Below, piece by piece: positions 16,219-24,701 of a DNA stretch of 46,171 bases. Origin of the DNA: JAFAZI01 sp035501255 (GTDB lineage Bacteria; Actinomycetota; Actinomycetes; JAFAQI01). Positions within the stretch are counted from its first letter, which is position 1. Each line of letters starts with the position of its first letter. The notes beneath the pieces are model-generated. The model worked only from the letters and a program-made list of their open reading frames with translations. It searched no databases and had not been told where the DNA came from. Position numbers and translations under genes: made by a program. The DNA lies in assembly GCA_035501255.1 (NCBI GenBank), contig DATJWM010000030.1, forward strand, positions 1 to 46,171, written 5' to 3'.

Positions 16219-16938
16219 GTGGCGACGTATGTGCTGGTGCACGGTGGCGGGCACGGTGGCTGGTGCTACGCCAAGGTCAAGCGGCTGCTCGAGGCCGACG
16301 GCCACGAGGTGTTCGCACCGTCGCTCACCGGGCTCGCTGAGCGGTCCCACCTTCTCTGCCCGGCGATCGACTTGGACACGCACATCACCGATGTCGTGAA
16401 GCTGCTCTACTTCTGGGACCTGCGCGAGGTGGTGCTCGTCGGGCACAGCTACGGGGGCATGGTGATCACCGGGATTGCCGACCGGGCTGCAGACCGGGTC
16501 GGCAAGCTCGTGTATCTCGACGCGGCCAACCCGGTGAACGGGCAGTCCCTCGTCGACGTTGCTGGGCCGATCATCGAGATGACTCGACCGACGGGGGCGG
16601 TCGTCGATGGGGTCGAGCTGGTGCTCCTGCCCGGCCCGGGGGCGGCGGCGTTCTATGGAGTGACGGATCCCGATGATCTCGCCTGGATGGATGATCGCCT
16701 CAGCGGGCATCCATGGAAGTGCTTCGAGCAGAAGCTGACGCTCACCAACGAGGACGCGCTGTGGGCGATTCCGCAGTTCCACATTGTTTGCGACTCCACG
16801 CTCGCCACCCGCGACGCGGCGATGATCGATTCAGCCCGAGCCGAGGGCCGGTTGTGGCACGTCGACACCGGACACGACCTGATGGTCACCGAGCCCGCGT
16901 TCGTCGCGCGCGCCCTCGAGGAGATCGCCGCGGCCTGA
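16219..16938 (+). CDS. Alpha/beta hydrolase (plant-esterase-like)
   Basis: A 239-residue esterase of the salicylate-binding/methylesterase-like branch. VLVHGGGHGGWCYAKV carries the oxyanion region, GHSYGGM the nucleophile Ser, and DTGHDLM the catalytic His. I start at GTG 16219, 7 bases after GAGGAGAGGAGG at 16201-16212; longer in-frame starts would lie upstream of that site. It is monocistronic and ends at a strong hairpin. The substrate is probably a small ester or lactone; which one is not evident. Confidence 0.88.
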   Translation: MATYVLVHGGGHGGWCYAKVKRLLEADGHEVFAPSLTGLAERSHLLCPAIDLDTHITDVVKLLYFWDLREVVLVGHSYGGMVITGIADRAADRVGKLVYLDAANPVNGQSLVDVAGPIIEMTRPTGAVVDGVELVLLPGPGAAAFYGVTDPDDLAWMDDRLSGHPWKCFEQKLTLTNEDALWAIPQFHIVCDSTLATRDAAMIDSARAEGRLWHVDTGHDLMVTEPAFVARALEEIAAA

Positions 16939-16953
16939 GGCGCTCCGACAAAC

Positions 16954-16990
16954 AATGTGGCCGCCCACCCGAGGGGTGAGCGGCCACATT
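16954..16990. terminator. Bidirectional hairpin terminator
   Basis: The arms AATGTGGCCGC and GCGGCCACATT pair perfectly over 11 bp, and after one mismatch CACCC pairs with GGGTG around a GAG loop. It lies between the convergent hydrolase (stop 16938) and the secreted-protein gene (stop 17007), so it can serve both. The AATG/CATT ends give a short U-rich tail in both directions. Confidence 0.85.
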
Positions 16991-17006
16991 GGCGGAGTGG
17001 CGAGGA

Positions 17007-17459
17007 TTACTTCTTCGCGTTGAAGGTGGCGATGCCCACCGACTTTCCGCCCTGGGTGGCGGCGTCAGCGAACGCGATCGCGCAGTGCCAGCCCTTCTTC
17101 GCCTGCGCCTTGGGAACCGGGCACTTGTAGCTGCTGTACTTGCCCGACCCGTGCCAGGACACGACCTTCCGGGTGCAGCTGATGGCGCCCTTCTTGTTCG
17201 ACTTGACCTGCGTGGCGCTAGTGAGGTCCGCACCGGCCTGACCGATGTTGACGCCCTTCTTGTACAGCGTCAGCGCGCAGTAGTAGGTCGTGTTCTTCTC
17301 GGCACCGGTGCCCTTGGCGGTCACGTTGTGGCCGACCTTCACCGTCTTCGGGGACGCGGTGGTGTGGAAATGGTGGACCGAGCCCGCGGCCAGGGCGGGA
17401 GCGAGCCCCGCGGTGAGACAAATCCCAGCAGCGCCGATCACGGCAGCCGTCTTCTTCAT
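17007..17459 (-). CDS. Secreted protein of unknown function
   Basis: A 150-residue exported protein. MKKTAAVIGAAGICLTAGLAPALA is a textbook Sec signal peptide in content, with likely cleavage after ALA at residue 24. The mature chain is Lys-rich and basic, with cysteines in YYCAL, ISCTR, YKCPV and WHCAI that could form two disulphides. The repeated beta-strand character (KVGHNVTAKGTG) suggests an immunoglobulin-like sandwich. I do not recognise the family. A GGAGGAG-type ribosome site precedes the ATG. Confidence 0.82.
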   Translation of the reverse strand: MKKTAAVIGAAGICLTAGLAPALAAGSVHHFHTTASPKTVKVGHNVTAKGTGAEKNTTYYCALTLYKKGVNIGQAGADLTSATQVKSNKKGAISCTRKVVSWHGSGKYSSYKCPVPKAQAKKGWHCAIAFADAATQGGKSVGIATFNAKK

Positions 17460-17503
17460 CCTTGCTCCTCCTCTTGCAGCACCCGACGTTGGATACTGAA
17501 TAC

Positions 17504-17538
17504 GCTGACACTATTGGCCCAACCTGAAGATTGTCAGC
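17504..17538. promoter_or_regulatory. Inverted repeat between the secreted-protein and SDR genes
   Basis: GCTGACA and TGTCAGC form perfect 7-bp arms separated by 21 bp in the 101-bp divergent gap. Spacing is long for one dimer; it may be two half-sites or chance. Confidence 0.3.
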
Positions 17539-17560
17539 CTGATCGAAGGATTCTCTCAGC

Positions 17561-18415
17561 GTGAGCACTGACCCCCGTGCGATCGCGTTGGTGACCGGCG
17601 CCAGTCGCGGGATCGGCCGGGCATGCGCGTCGGCGCTCGCCGAGGCAGGGCTCGACGTCGCGTTCACCGCCAGGACCGCGTCCGAGGGGCAGGGACGAGA
17701 CGACTCCGACTCTGGCGGCGGCGCCGTGATCGAGGGCAGCCTGGCGACGACCGCCGCAGAGGTCGAGGGCTTCGGCGTTCGGGCGCTGCCCCTCGTCGCC
17801 GATCTGAGCGACTTCGACTCCCTGCGTTTGGCGGTGGACGCGGTGTTCGCGGCGTGGGGCCGGATCGATGTCCTCGTGCTCAACGCGGTCCACACCGGCC
17901 CGGGCAGCATGACCAGGGTCCTGGACACCCCCGTTGAGGCGCTCGAGACGAAGCTGTCCGCCAACGCCGTCGCGCAGGTGGTGCTCGTCCAGGCGGCGTT
18001 GCCGCGGATGGTCGACGCCGGAGGTGGACGGGTGATCGCGATCACCTCGTTCGCCGCGACCCATGCCCCGACGGCTCCGGTCGGCGAGGGGGGTTGGGGG
18101 TATGCGTACGCGGCGTCGAAGGCGGCATTCCACCGGTTGGCCGGACACCTGGCGGTCGAGGTCTCAGACCGCGGCATCGTCGCGGTCAACGTCGATCCGG
18201 GGCATGTGTTAACCGAACGTATGGTCGCGAACGCGAAGCGACTCGGCCTCGCGGGTCGCTATCACGGTGCACCGCCGAGCGCGCCTGCGGCAGCCGTGGC
18301 CTGGCTCGCGACCGCCGAGGAGGCACGGGAGCTCAACGGCCAAACGGTGGACGGGCTGCGGCTGGTGTTGGACAAGGGCTTGCACCCGGACTGGCGGCCT
18401 GCGCACGGGAAGTAA
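17561..18415 (+). CDS. Short-chain dehydrogenase/reductase (variant NNAG motif)
   Basis: A 284-residue SDR starting at GTG. TGASRGIG (13-20) binds the cofactor, the usual NNAG is replaced by LNAVHTG, and YAYAASKAAFHRLAG carries the catalytic Tyr and Lys. An insertion around residues 45-65 (Ser/Gly/Asp-rich) precedes the second Rossmann strand. It is followed 9 bp later by a small hypothetical gene and is probably co-transcribed with it. The substrate is unknown. Confidence 0.88.
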   Translation: MSTDPRAIALVTGASRGIGRACASALAEAGLDVAFTARTASEGQGRDDSDSGGGAVIEGSLATTAAEVEGFGVRALPLVADLSDFDSLRLAVDAVFAAWGRIDVLVLNAVHTGPGSMTRVLDTPVEALETKLSANAVAQVVLVQAALPRMVDAGGGRVIAITSFAATHAPTAPVGEGGWGYAYAASKAAFHRLAGHLAVEVSDRGIVAVNVDPGHVLTERMVANAKRLGLAGRYHGAPPSAPAAAVAWLATAEEARELNGQTVDGLRLVLDKGLHPDWRPAHGK

Positions 18416-18424
18416 GGTGCACGG

Positions 18425-18733
18425 ATGGAGTTGACGACGGGCGCGCGGCTGCGCAGCCAAGTAGGAACGACCGAGCTGATCGTGGTCAAGCCCCCGGCGG
18501 GCGACGTCGACCTTCGCTGCGGCGGTCACCCGATGGTGGCGCTCGACGCCGAGCCCGAGGCCGGGCTCGAGATCGAGGCGGGTCTTGAGGAAGGGGCGCA
18601 GATCGGCAAGCGGTACACCGATGCCGCCGGCGAGCTCGAACTCCTCATCACCAAGGCCGGTCCGGGCACGCTGACGATCGACGGAGTTCCCGTCCAGCTC
18701 AAGGAAGCCAAGCCGCTTCCTGCCAGCGACTGA
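18425..18733 (+). CDS. Small conserved-type hypothetical protein
   Basis: A 102-residue acidic protein with no signal peptide or membrane segment. The segment LIVVKPPAGDVDLRCGGHPM, followed by GKRYTDAAGELELLITKAGPGTL, looks like a compact beta-rich fold. It has one cysteine in DLRCGG. It lies 9 bp after an SDR gene and is convergent with the thioesterase, with adjacent stops. I cannot name a function. Its codon use matches the neighbours and it appears genuine. Confidence 0.68.
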   Translation: MELTTGARLRSQVGTTELIVVKPPAGDVDLRCGGHPMVALDAEPEAGLEIEAGLEEGAQIGKRYTDAAGELELLITKAGPGTLTIDGVPVQLKEAKPLPASD

Positions 18734-19168
18734 CTACCCGGTTTTCAGGGTGAGCAGGAGGGCGCGAAGGTCCTCAGGCCACTCGGCCGCCTCGCCGTTG
18801 TGGCGGTAGGCGCCGACAATCTCGGCGAGGGCGATACAGGCGCCGTCCTGCCAGGCGGCCTGCTCCTCGACCATCGAGGTGCGGCCGACCTGCTTGATCC
18901 GGGTGCGGACGTGAACCGGCGGCCCGAGCCCGCCCTCGTGCAGGTAATCGACGGCGACCCGGGCGATCAGCATTCGACCGCGCGTGCGATGCACGATCGC
19001 ATCGATGCCGATCCCGGTGTGCAGCGTGAAGCGGGCGTGCTCGAAGAACCGGCCCATCGACACGTTGTTGATGTGCCGGTTGGTGTCGAGGTCGCCGTAG
19101 AAGACGGGAAGGGTCACACCTGGCTCGGGATAGCACTCCGGGTCGAGCCGATCAGCGGGGAATCGCAT
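18734..19168 (-). CDS. Acyl-CoA thioesterase, 4HBT hotdog fold
   Basis: A 144-residue hotdog-fold thioesterase. The helix and strand PVFYGDLDTNRHINNVSMGRF contain the catalytic Asp of the 4-hydroxybenzoyl-CoA thioesterase type (D in YGDLDTNRHINN). It would hydrolyse an acyl-CoA to the free acid and CoA. The ATG at 19168 overlaps the stop of the upstream SDR (TGATG), so the pair is translationally coupled. A longer open frame upstream is not the coding start. Confidence 0.88.
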   Translation of the reverse strand: MRFPADRLDPECYPEPGVTLPVFYGDLDTNRHINNVSMGRFFEHARFTLHTGIGIDAIVHRTRGRMLIARVAVDYLHEGGLGPPVHVRTRIKQVGRTSMVEEQAAWQDGACIALAEIVGAYRHNGEAAEWPEDLRALLLTLKTG

Positions 19169-20079
19169 CAGGCCGGCCGGTCTCCGCTCATGTCGGCGTT
19201 CTTCGCGGCCGCCGCGACCAGCTCCGGGATGACCTCGCCGAGTTCCCCGGGCTGCCACTTCTCCTCCCGCTCGACGTGCGGGCCGTAGGCCCAGCCCTCG
19301 CCGACCGCGATCCGGTTGCCGGTCACCCCGAACACCCGGCCGGTGATCCCCGCCGACTGCGTGCTCGCGAGCCAGACGACGAGCGGGGAGATTTTGTCCG
19401 GGGAGATCGAGTCCTTCGCGGCCTCGTCCATCGACTCGAAACCGCCGAGGTCCGCAGTCATTCGGGTGAGAGCGGTCGGTGCGATCGCGTTGACGGTGAC
19501 GCCGTAGCGACCGAGCTCGGCGGCCGCGATGATCGAGAACGCCGCGATCCCCGCCTTGGCAGCGCCGTAATTGGTCTGGCCGATGTTGCCGAAGATCCCC
19601 GACGGTGACGTGGTGTTGATGATCCGGGCGTCGGGTTGGTCGCCGGCCTTCGACCGGTCCCGCCAGTACGCCGCGGCGATCCGTGCCGGAGCGAAGGTGC
19701 CTTTGAGGTGCACCTTGATGACGGCGTCCCACTCGGCTTCGGTCATGTTGACCAGCATCCGGTCACGCAGGATGCCGGCGTTGTTGACGAGGACGTCCAG
19801 GGTGCCGAAAGCGTCGACCGCGGTCTGGACCAGCCGCTCCGCGCCGTCCCAGCTGGAGACGTCGTCGGTGTTGGCGACCGCGTCACCGCCGGCCGCCTTG
19901 ATCTCCTCGACCACGTCGTTCGCTGGGCCGCTCGACCCGCCGGATCCGTCGCGGGCCCCACCGAGGTCGTTGACGACGACCTTCGCGCCCTCGGCGGCGA
20001 AGAGCATCGCGTGCTCCCGGCCGATTCCGCCGCCCGCGCCGGTCACGATGACGACCCGCCCGTCGACCACTCCGCTCAT
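19168..20079 (-). CDS. SDR of the HSD17B4 / (3R)-hydroxyacyl-CoA dehydrogenase type
   Basis: A 303-residue SDR. TGAGGGIG near residue 13, NDLGGARDGSG (typical of the peroxisomal multifunctional-enzyme dehydrogenase domain), NNAGILRD, and NYGAAKAG with the catalytic Tyr and Lys are visible. It would oxidise a 3-hydroxyacyl-CoA, possibly a steroid side-chain intermediate. The ATG at 20079 is preceded by AAGGAGA; the open frame upstream is non-coding. It pairs with the thioesterase and diverges from the FadE operon at 20153. Confidence 0.92.
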   Translation of the reverse strand: MSGVVDGRVVIVTGAGGGIGREHAMLFAAEGAKVVVNDLGGARDGSGGSSGPANDVVEEIKAAGGDAVANTDDVSSWDGAERLVQTAVDAFGTLDVLVNNAGILRDRMLVNMTEAEWDAVIKVHLKGTFAPARIAAAYWRDRSKAGDQPDARIINTTSPSGIFGNIGQTNYGAAKAGIAAFSIIAAAELGRYGVTVNAIAPTALTRMTADLGGFESMDEAAKDSISPDKISPLVVWLASTQSAGITGRVFGVTGNRIAVGEGWAYGPHVEREEKWQPGELGEVIPELVAAAAKNADMSGDRPA

Positions 20080-20152
20080 CGCTCGTTCGTCTCCTTGCTC
20101 GTTCTCGTCGCTGCTCGCCGGTTGCCGAGCCTGGTTCAGAATAGGGACCGTG

Positions 20153-21289
20153 ATGCGCTTCGCGGCCACCGAGCTCAGCACGGCGGAGCTCGAGCTGCAA
20201 GCGCAGGTGCGGGCGTTCCTCGACGCGGAGTTGCCGCGCGGGTCACGCCGGCCTGGGCTTGGGATGAACGGCGCCGCCGACCGGGAGTTCTCGCGCAAGC
20301 TCGGTGCCAAGGGCTGGCTCGGGATGGCCCTGCCGAACAAGTACGGCGGCGGGGAGCGCAGCGCGGTCGAGCGGTTCGTCGTGACCGAGGAGCTGCTCAG
20401 CCGGGGCGCGCCACTGGGTTACCACTGGATCGCCGACCGGCAGAGCGGATCGGTCATCGAGCGGTTCGGCACCGAGGAGCAGAAGCAGGCCTACCTGCCG
20501 GGGATTTGCGCGGGCGAACTCGGTTTCTCGATCGGGATGAGCGAGCCCGATGCCGGCAGTGACCTTGCCGCCGTCCGCACCCGGGCGAGGAAGGTCGACG
20601 GCGGGTGGACCCTGTCCGGCACCAAGGTGTGGACGACCCGGGCACACATCAACGAGTTCATGATCACGCTCTGCCGGACGAGTGACCCCGAGGATCCGCG
20701 CGCGGGGCTGACCCAGTTCATCGTCGACCTTCACGCCGAGGGAGTGCAGGTCAATCCGATCCCGTTCCTCGACGGAACCCACGACTTCAACGAGGTCGTG
20801 CTCAGCGAGGTGTTCGTGCCGGACGCTGCGCTGCTCGGCGAGGTGGGCGCGGGTTGGGCGCAGAACACCGCCGAGCTCGCGTTCGAGCGCGGCGGACCGG
20901 ATCGCCACCTCTCGACCTACCCCGTGGTCGAAGCGTTCCTCCGCGAGGCGCCGGCCGGCTCGCTCGGAGCCGACGCGGCGGTCTTCTTCGGTCGTGCGAC
21001 CGCCACCTGGTGGGTCATGCGCAACCTGTCACTGTCGATCGCCCGGGCGATCGATCGGGGCGAGTCTCCCGTCGCCGAGGCGGCACTCGTCAAGGAGATG
21101 GGCACCCGCTTCGAGCAGGATCTGCTGCTCGGGTTGCAGGACCTGATCGACCTCGAGCCGTCACCGGACTCCTCGTCGTACTTCGAGCAGGCGCTGTGCG
21201 AGGCGATCCTCACCGCGCCGTCGAACTCGATCCGCGGCGGTACGACGGAGATCTTGCGCTCGGTCGCGGCGAAGGGGCTCGTGCGATGA
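20153..21289 (+). CDS. Acyl-CoA dehydrogenase, FadE26-like large subunit
   Basis: A 378-residue FAD flavoprotein that introduces an alpha,beta double bond into acyl-CoA. The middle domain SIGMSEPDAGSDLAAVRTRA and KVWTTRA are family signatures. The C-terminal RGGTTEILR lacks the Glu of the MCAD-type YEGT motif. LAFERGGPDRHLS supplies a Glu where heteromeric FadE26-type enzymes place the base (inference). The ATG at 20153 is used; GTG 20150 is also possible. It overlaps the partner subunit gene by ATGA, the usual arrangement for alpha2beta2 dehydrogenases of steroid side chains. Confidence 0.92.
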   Translation: MRFAATELSTAELELQAQVRAFLDAELPRGSRRPGLGMNGAADREFSRKLGAKGWLGMALPNKYGGGERSAVERFVVTEELLSRGAPLGYHWIADRQSGSVIERFGTEEQKQAYLPGICAGELGFSIGMSEPDAGSDLAAVRTRARKVDGGWTLSGTKVWTTRAHINEFMITLCRTSDPEDPRAGLTQFIVDLHAEGVQVNPIPFLDGTHDFNEVVLSEVFVPDAALLGEVGAGWAQNTAELAFERGGPDRHLSTYPVVEAFLREAPAGSLGADAAVFFGRATATWWVMRNLSLSIARAIDRGESPVAEAALVKEMGTRFEQDLLLGLQDLIDLEPSPDSSSYFEQALCEAILTAPSNSIRGGTTEILRSVAAKGLVR

Positions 21290-22335
21290 CGGTCGATCCG
21301 CTGCTGGTCAGTGCGGTTGAGGAGCGGTTCGGCGCGCTCGCGACGGCACCGGTGCTGGCGGCGGCCGAGCGGGACGGCTGGTCGCCGGCGTTGTGGGCCG
21401 CGACCGAGGAGATGGGGCTGCCGGCAATCTCGGTGCCGGAGGAGGCGGGCGGCCAGGGCGGGACGGTCGCCGACGCGCTCGCCGTCCTGCGGGTGGCTGG
21501 ACGCTACGCCGTGCCGCTTCCGCTCGCGGAGACCGGTCTGCTCGCCGGCTGGATGCTGGCGGCCTCCGGCCTGCCGATGCCGAGCGGGCCGGTGACCACG
21601 GTCGCGGCTCGCGACCCCGACACCCTCACCTGGGACGGAACGACGGTTTCGGGCTCCCTGTCGGGGGTGCCGTGGGCGCGGTCGGTGGCCGCAATCGTCG
21701 TCCTGGTCGGCGATCGGGTCGTGCAGTTCGCGCCCGATTCGGTCGCGATCAGCCCGCGGACCAACCTCGCGGGCGAACCCCGTGACGTCATCACGGCCGA
21801 CCGGGTCACGCCGGTCGCCGCCGTGCCGGCCGGCCCCGGCGTCGACCTCGAGGCGCTCCGGCTGCGAGGGGCGCTGACCCGGATCATGCTGATGGCCGGC
21901 GCCCTCGAGCGGGTGCTCGATCTCACCGTGCGCTACACCGGCGAGCGCGAGCAGTTCGGACGGCCGGTCGCCCGGTTTCAGGCCGTCCAGGAGCATCTCG
22001 TTCACCTCGGTCAGCAGGCCGCGCTCGCCGGGATGGCGGCCGACGTCGCCGCCCGTGAGTACGACCGCGGCGTCACCCCGGTCGAGGTGTGGGCGGCAAA
22101 GACGGTGTGCGGGCAGGCGGCGCGGATCGCGACCCGTGCCGCTCACCAGGCCCACGGGGCGATGGGCATGACCCAGGAGTACCCACTGCACCACCTCACC
22201 CGCCGGCTGTGGTCGTGGACCCGGGAGTACGACGACCTGCGGTGGGCGCGCCTGCTCGGCACGGCGGTGATCGACCGCGGCGCCGACCGGCTCTACCCGC
22301 TGATCGCCGGCGGGTCCGCCGCGCTGGCGACCTGA
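21286..22335 (+). CDS. Acyl-CoA dehydrogenase, FadE27-like partner subunit
   Basis: A 349-residue acyl-CoA dehydrogenase-like protein with a degenerate middle domain. The C-terminal part retains REQFGRPVARFQAVQEHLVHL and HQAHGAMGMTQEYPLHH, which bind FAD across the subunit interface. The short N-terminal domain and missing base are typical of the second subunit in heterotetrameric dehydrogenases. Its ATG overlaps the stop of the 20153 gene, which supports co-assembly. It ends 13 bp before the convergent DUF2237 gene. Confidence 0.9.
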   Translation: MTVDPLLVSAVEERFGALATAPVLAAAERDGWSPALWAATEEMGLPAISVPEEAGGQGGTVADALAVLRVAGRYAVPLPLAETGLLAGWMLAASGLPMPSGPVTTVAARDPDTLTWDGTTVSGSLSGVPWARSVAAIVVLVGDRVVQFAPDSVAISPRTNLAGEPRDVITADRVTPVAAVPAGPGVDLEALRLRGALTRIMLMAGALERVLDLTVRYTGEREQFGRPVARFQAVQEHLVHLGQQAALAGMAADVAAREYDRGVTPVEVWAAKTVCGQAARIATRAAHQAHGAMGMTQEYPLHHLTRRLWSWTREYDDLRWARLLGTAVIDRGADRLYPLIAGGSAALAT

Positions 22336-22348
22336 GGGTGTCTACGGC

Positions 22349-22741
22349 TTAGAGCAGGTCGCTCGGGTCGGCCGGGACGTCGGCGGCGTACCGGCTCAGG
22401 ACGTCGAGCGGGACGAGATCGAGCACCCGGCTGTTGGTGGCGGCCAGGACAACCGGGGGAGCGACCCCATCCTGGTGTGCCTGGAGCCAGCGGAGGGCGA
22501 CCACGCACCAGCGGTCACCCGGCTGCAGGCCGGGGAAACCGAACTCGGGTCGCGGCGTGACCAGGTCGTTGCCGACCCCGACCTGATGCGCGAGGAACTC
22601 GCGGGTCACGACCGCGCAGATCGTGTGGCTGCCGACGTCCTCCGGGCCCGACGTGCAGCAACCGTCGCGGTAGAAGCCGGTCAGCGGGTCGGTGCTGCAC
22701 GACTCGAGCGGATCGCCGAGCACGTTGGTGTCCACGGTCAC
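22349..22741 (-). CDS. DUF2237 family protein
   Basis: About 130 residues. The family signature is strong: NVLGDPLESCSTDPLTGFYRDGCC, then GPEDVGSHTICAVVTREFL, FPGLQPGDRWCVVALRW and APPVVLAAT. Several conserved cysteines suggest metal or redox function, but the role is not established. I propose GTG at 22741, where family similarity begins. An in-frame ATG at 22828 would leave almost no space to the divergent dehydratase gene and adds residues with no family character. Confidence 0.85.
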   Translation of the reverse strand: MTVDTNVLGDPLESCSTDPLTGFYRDGCCTSGPEDVGSHTICAVVTREFLAHQVGVGNDLVTPRPEFGFPGLQPGDRWCVVALRWLQAHQDGVAPPVVLAATNSRVLDLVPLDVLSRYAADVPADPSDLL

Positions 22742-22841
22742 GAGCCTAGGGAACGACTGATCGATGCGCCGTCCCGCCACCCGCGCCGAGATCGACCCCT
22801 GGGTTACGGTGCAGGTCGTTGTCTTCACCTAATGAGGTCCC

Positions 22842-23306
22842 ATGCCGTTGAACCGCGCCTTCATCGGGCGTCGATACGAGGCGGCCGACGACTACCTCGT
22901 CGGCCGCGAGCACATCCGGTCGTTCGCCCAGGCGATTGACGATCCGAACCCGCTCTACCTCGACCCGGCGGCCGCTCGCGCGGCCGGTCACCCGGACGTG
23001 GTCGCCCCGCCCACGTTCCTGACCGTGCTCGGCTTTCGCTTCCGGGACGCCTCGCCCATGGCCGATCCGGACCTTGGCCTGAACTACAGCCTGGTCGTGC
23101 ACGGCGAGCAGCAGTTCGTGGCGCACCGGCCGGTGTACGCCGGCGACGTCCTGCGGGTGGTCAACATCGTGTCCGACATCCGCGACGCGGGCAGCAACGA
23201 GTTGCTGAAGACGACGATGGAGGTCACCCTGCCCGACGGGACGCCGGTGGCGACCCTCGTCTCCTCGATCATCAGCCGTGGCACCGCGGCGAAGGACGGG
23301 TCCTGA
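22842..23306 (+). CDS. MaoC-like dehydratase subunit, HadA-type
   Basis: A 154-residue hotdog protein resembling HadA, the non-catalytic substrate-binding partner of (3R)-hydroxyacyl-ACP/CoA dehydratase. IGRRYEAADDYLVGREHIRSFAQAI and VAPPTFLTVLGF match the FAS1-like dehydratase start, and VHGEQQFVAHRPVYAGDVL the central strand. It overlaps the HadB-type gene (TGATG), as HadA and HadB commonly do. The pair may serve mycolate-like FAS-II or a beta-oxidation hydration step. -10-like TACGGT lies at 22805-22810. Confidence 0.86.
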   Translation: MPLNRAFIGRRYEAADDYLVGREHIRSFAQAIDDPNPLYLDPAAARAAGHPDVVAPPTFLTVLGFRFRDASPMADPDLGLNYSLVVHGEQQFVAHRPVYAGDVLRVVNIVSDIRDAGSNELLKTTMEVTLPDGTPVATLVSSIISRGTAAKDGS

Positions 23307-23728
23307 TGCCCAGGTACGACGAGGTCGAGGTCGGCACGACGATTCCCGCGCGGGTGTTCACGGTGACGCGGGCCAACCTCGTCCGCTACGCCGGGGCGAG
23401 CGGCGACTTCAACATGATCCACTGGAACGAGCGGACGGCGACCGCCGTCGGCCTCCCGAACGTCATCGCGCACGGCATGTTCACGATGGCCGAAGCCGGC
23501 CGGCTGGTCACCGACTGGGCTGGTGACCCGACCAAGGTGGAGTCCTTCGGCGTCCGGTTCTCCGCTCCGGTCCCGGTGCCCGATGACGATGCGGGCACGG
23601 ACATCACGGTGTCCGGCGAGGTCGCGGACAAGCTCGACGACGGGCGGGTCCGGGTGTTGCTGACCGCGACGATCGGCGAGGACACGAAGGTCCTGTCGGC
23701 CGCCCGCGCCGTCGTCCGTCTGGACTGA
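23306..23728 (+). CDS. MaoC-like (3R)-hydroxyacyl dehydratase, HadB-type
   Basis: A 140-residue hotdog hydratase with the hydratase-2 catalytic pair in YAGASGDFNMIHWNE (Asp and His) and IAHGMFTMAEAG. The sequence follows mycobacterial HadB closely (GDPTKVESFGVRFSAPVPVPDD). It should dehydrate or hydrate (3R)-hydroxyacyl thioesters together with the upstream HadA-type subunit. One deviation: Met replaces the usual Pro after GDxN. It is followed by a convergent DUF2889 gene. Confidence 0.9.
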   Translation: MPRYDEVEVGTTIPARVFTVTRANLVRYAGASGDFNMIHWNERTATAVGLPNVIAHGMFTMAEAGRLVTDWAGDPTKVESFGVRFSAPVPVPDDDAGTDITVSGEVADKLDDGRVRVLLTATIGEDTKVLSAARAVVRLD

Positions 23729-23747
23729 CGCGCGATCGTCCGGGCGA

Positions 23748-24608
23748 TCAGACCAGGAGGTCGGGGACCTCGGCGAGCGTGCGCAACGTGTCGTTGAGGT
23801 GGGTGCACGTCGTCGTCCCGACGAACTCCTCGGCCACCGCTGTCTCGATCTCGTCTGGTCGCCGACCGATCAGGCGGGTCGCACTGTGCGCCGCGAACGG
23901 GCACTCGGCCCACGGGAGGCGGCCGGGCTCAACCTGGATCGTCCCGAGGGTCCCGTTCTGGTCGAGGGCCGCCTCCACGACCCATTCGTGCAGGCGCCGC
24001 GCGATCCCGTCCGGGTCGGCGTAGGAGTCGCGGAAGGTCGCGCGGACGCTCGGTGCCGCTCGTGCCGTGACGGTCAGGGAGCGCGCCCGGCGGCTCTGCA
24101 ACGGCGCGAGGGCGTCGGCGGCCGGATCGTCGAGCTCCGGTCCGAGTGGCATCCGCAGCACGCCCCCGGCGTCCGCGATCCGGGTCAGCATCTCGCCACC
24201 GGCCCGCCAGCCCGAGCATTGGTCGACGCCGGTCAGGATCATCTGCGGATGGTTGGTCGTCGCCGGATGGTCGAGGATCCGCGGTTGCATCCCGACCATC
24301 ACCGCGATCGGCAGGTCCCACAGCATCCGGCGAAGCAGCCGGTGTTCCGGCGTACCCGTCAGGTCACTCGTCGCCGCCCGAAAGCCGCTCGCCACTCGGC
24401 GCCCGATCAGGTCCGCGGTGGGGGCATCGCCGAGGGTGTCGAGGCCCACGAGCCTGGACTCGTTGTCGAGCTGCGCGCGGAGGGTCATCCGACGGATGAC
24501 GGTTTCGGCGCCCTCGGCGTCGATCGCGGTGTCGAGAGCCTCGCCCGCGATGACCCGTGCCTGCGGGTCGAAGGTGAGCATCGTCGAGCGAACGGCGCGC
24601 GGGTCCAT
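23748..24608 (-). CDS. DUF2889 family protein
   Basis: A 286-residue cytosolic protein of the DUF2889 family. Support is the C-terminal FVGTTTCTHLNDTLRTL segment and the N-terminal half RRMTLRAQLDNESRLVGLD; function is unassigned. I take ATG 24608 as the start; the long open frame further upstream is a GC shadow of the acyl-CoA dehydrogenase at 24702. It diverges from that gene across 93 bp, where a -10-like TATCTT (24656-24661) serves the plus strand. Confidence 0.82.
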   Translation of the reverse strand: MDPRAVRSTMLTFDPQARVIAGEALDTAIDAEGAETVIRRMTLRAQLDNESRLVGLDTLGDAPTADLIGRRVASGFRAATSDLTGTPEHRLLRRMLWDLPIAVMVGMQPRILDHPATTNHPQMILTGVDQCSGWRAGGEMLTRIADAGGVLRMPLGPELDDPAADALAPLQSRRARSLTVTARAAPSVRATFRDSYADPDGIARRLHEWVVEAALDQNGTLGTIQVEPGRLPWAECPFAAHSATRLIGRRPDEIETAVAEEFVGTTTCTHLNDTLRTLAEVPDLLV

Positions 24609-24701
24609 GGGTGAGCCGAACCTAACAGGCGCGCGGTCGGTCTCGACCCACCGGCTATCTTCGCGGGTGCCCGCCGTCCCAGCGACCCGTTCCGGAGAGA
24701 C

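Noticed and set aside
19571..20152. N-terminal extension of the acyl-CoA dehydrogenase frame
   Set aside because: It is antisense to the HSD17B4-type SDR; dehydrogenase similarity begins only at the ATG at 20153.
23730..23747. Hairpin GATCG-N6-CGATC after the HadB-type gene
   Set aside because: Only a 5-bp stem without supporting tail; too weak to call a terminator.
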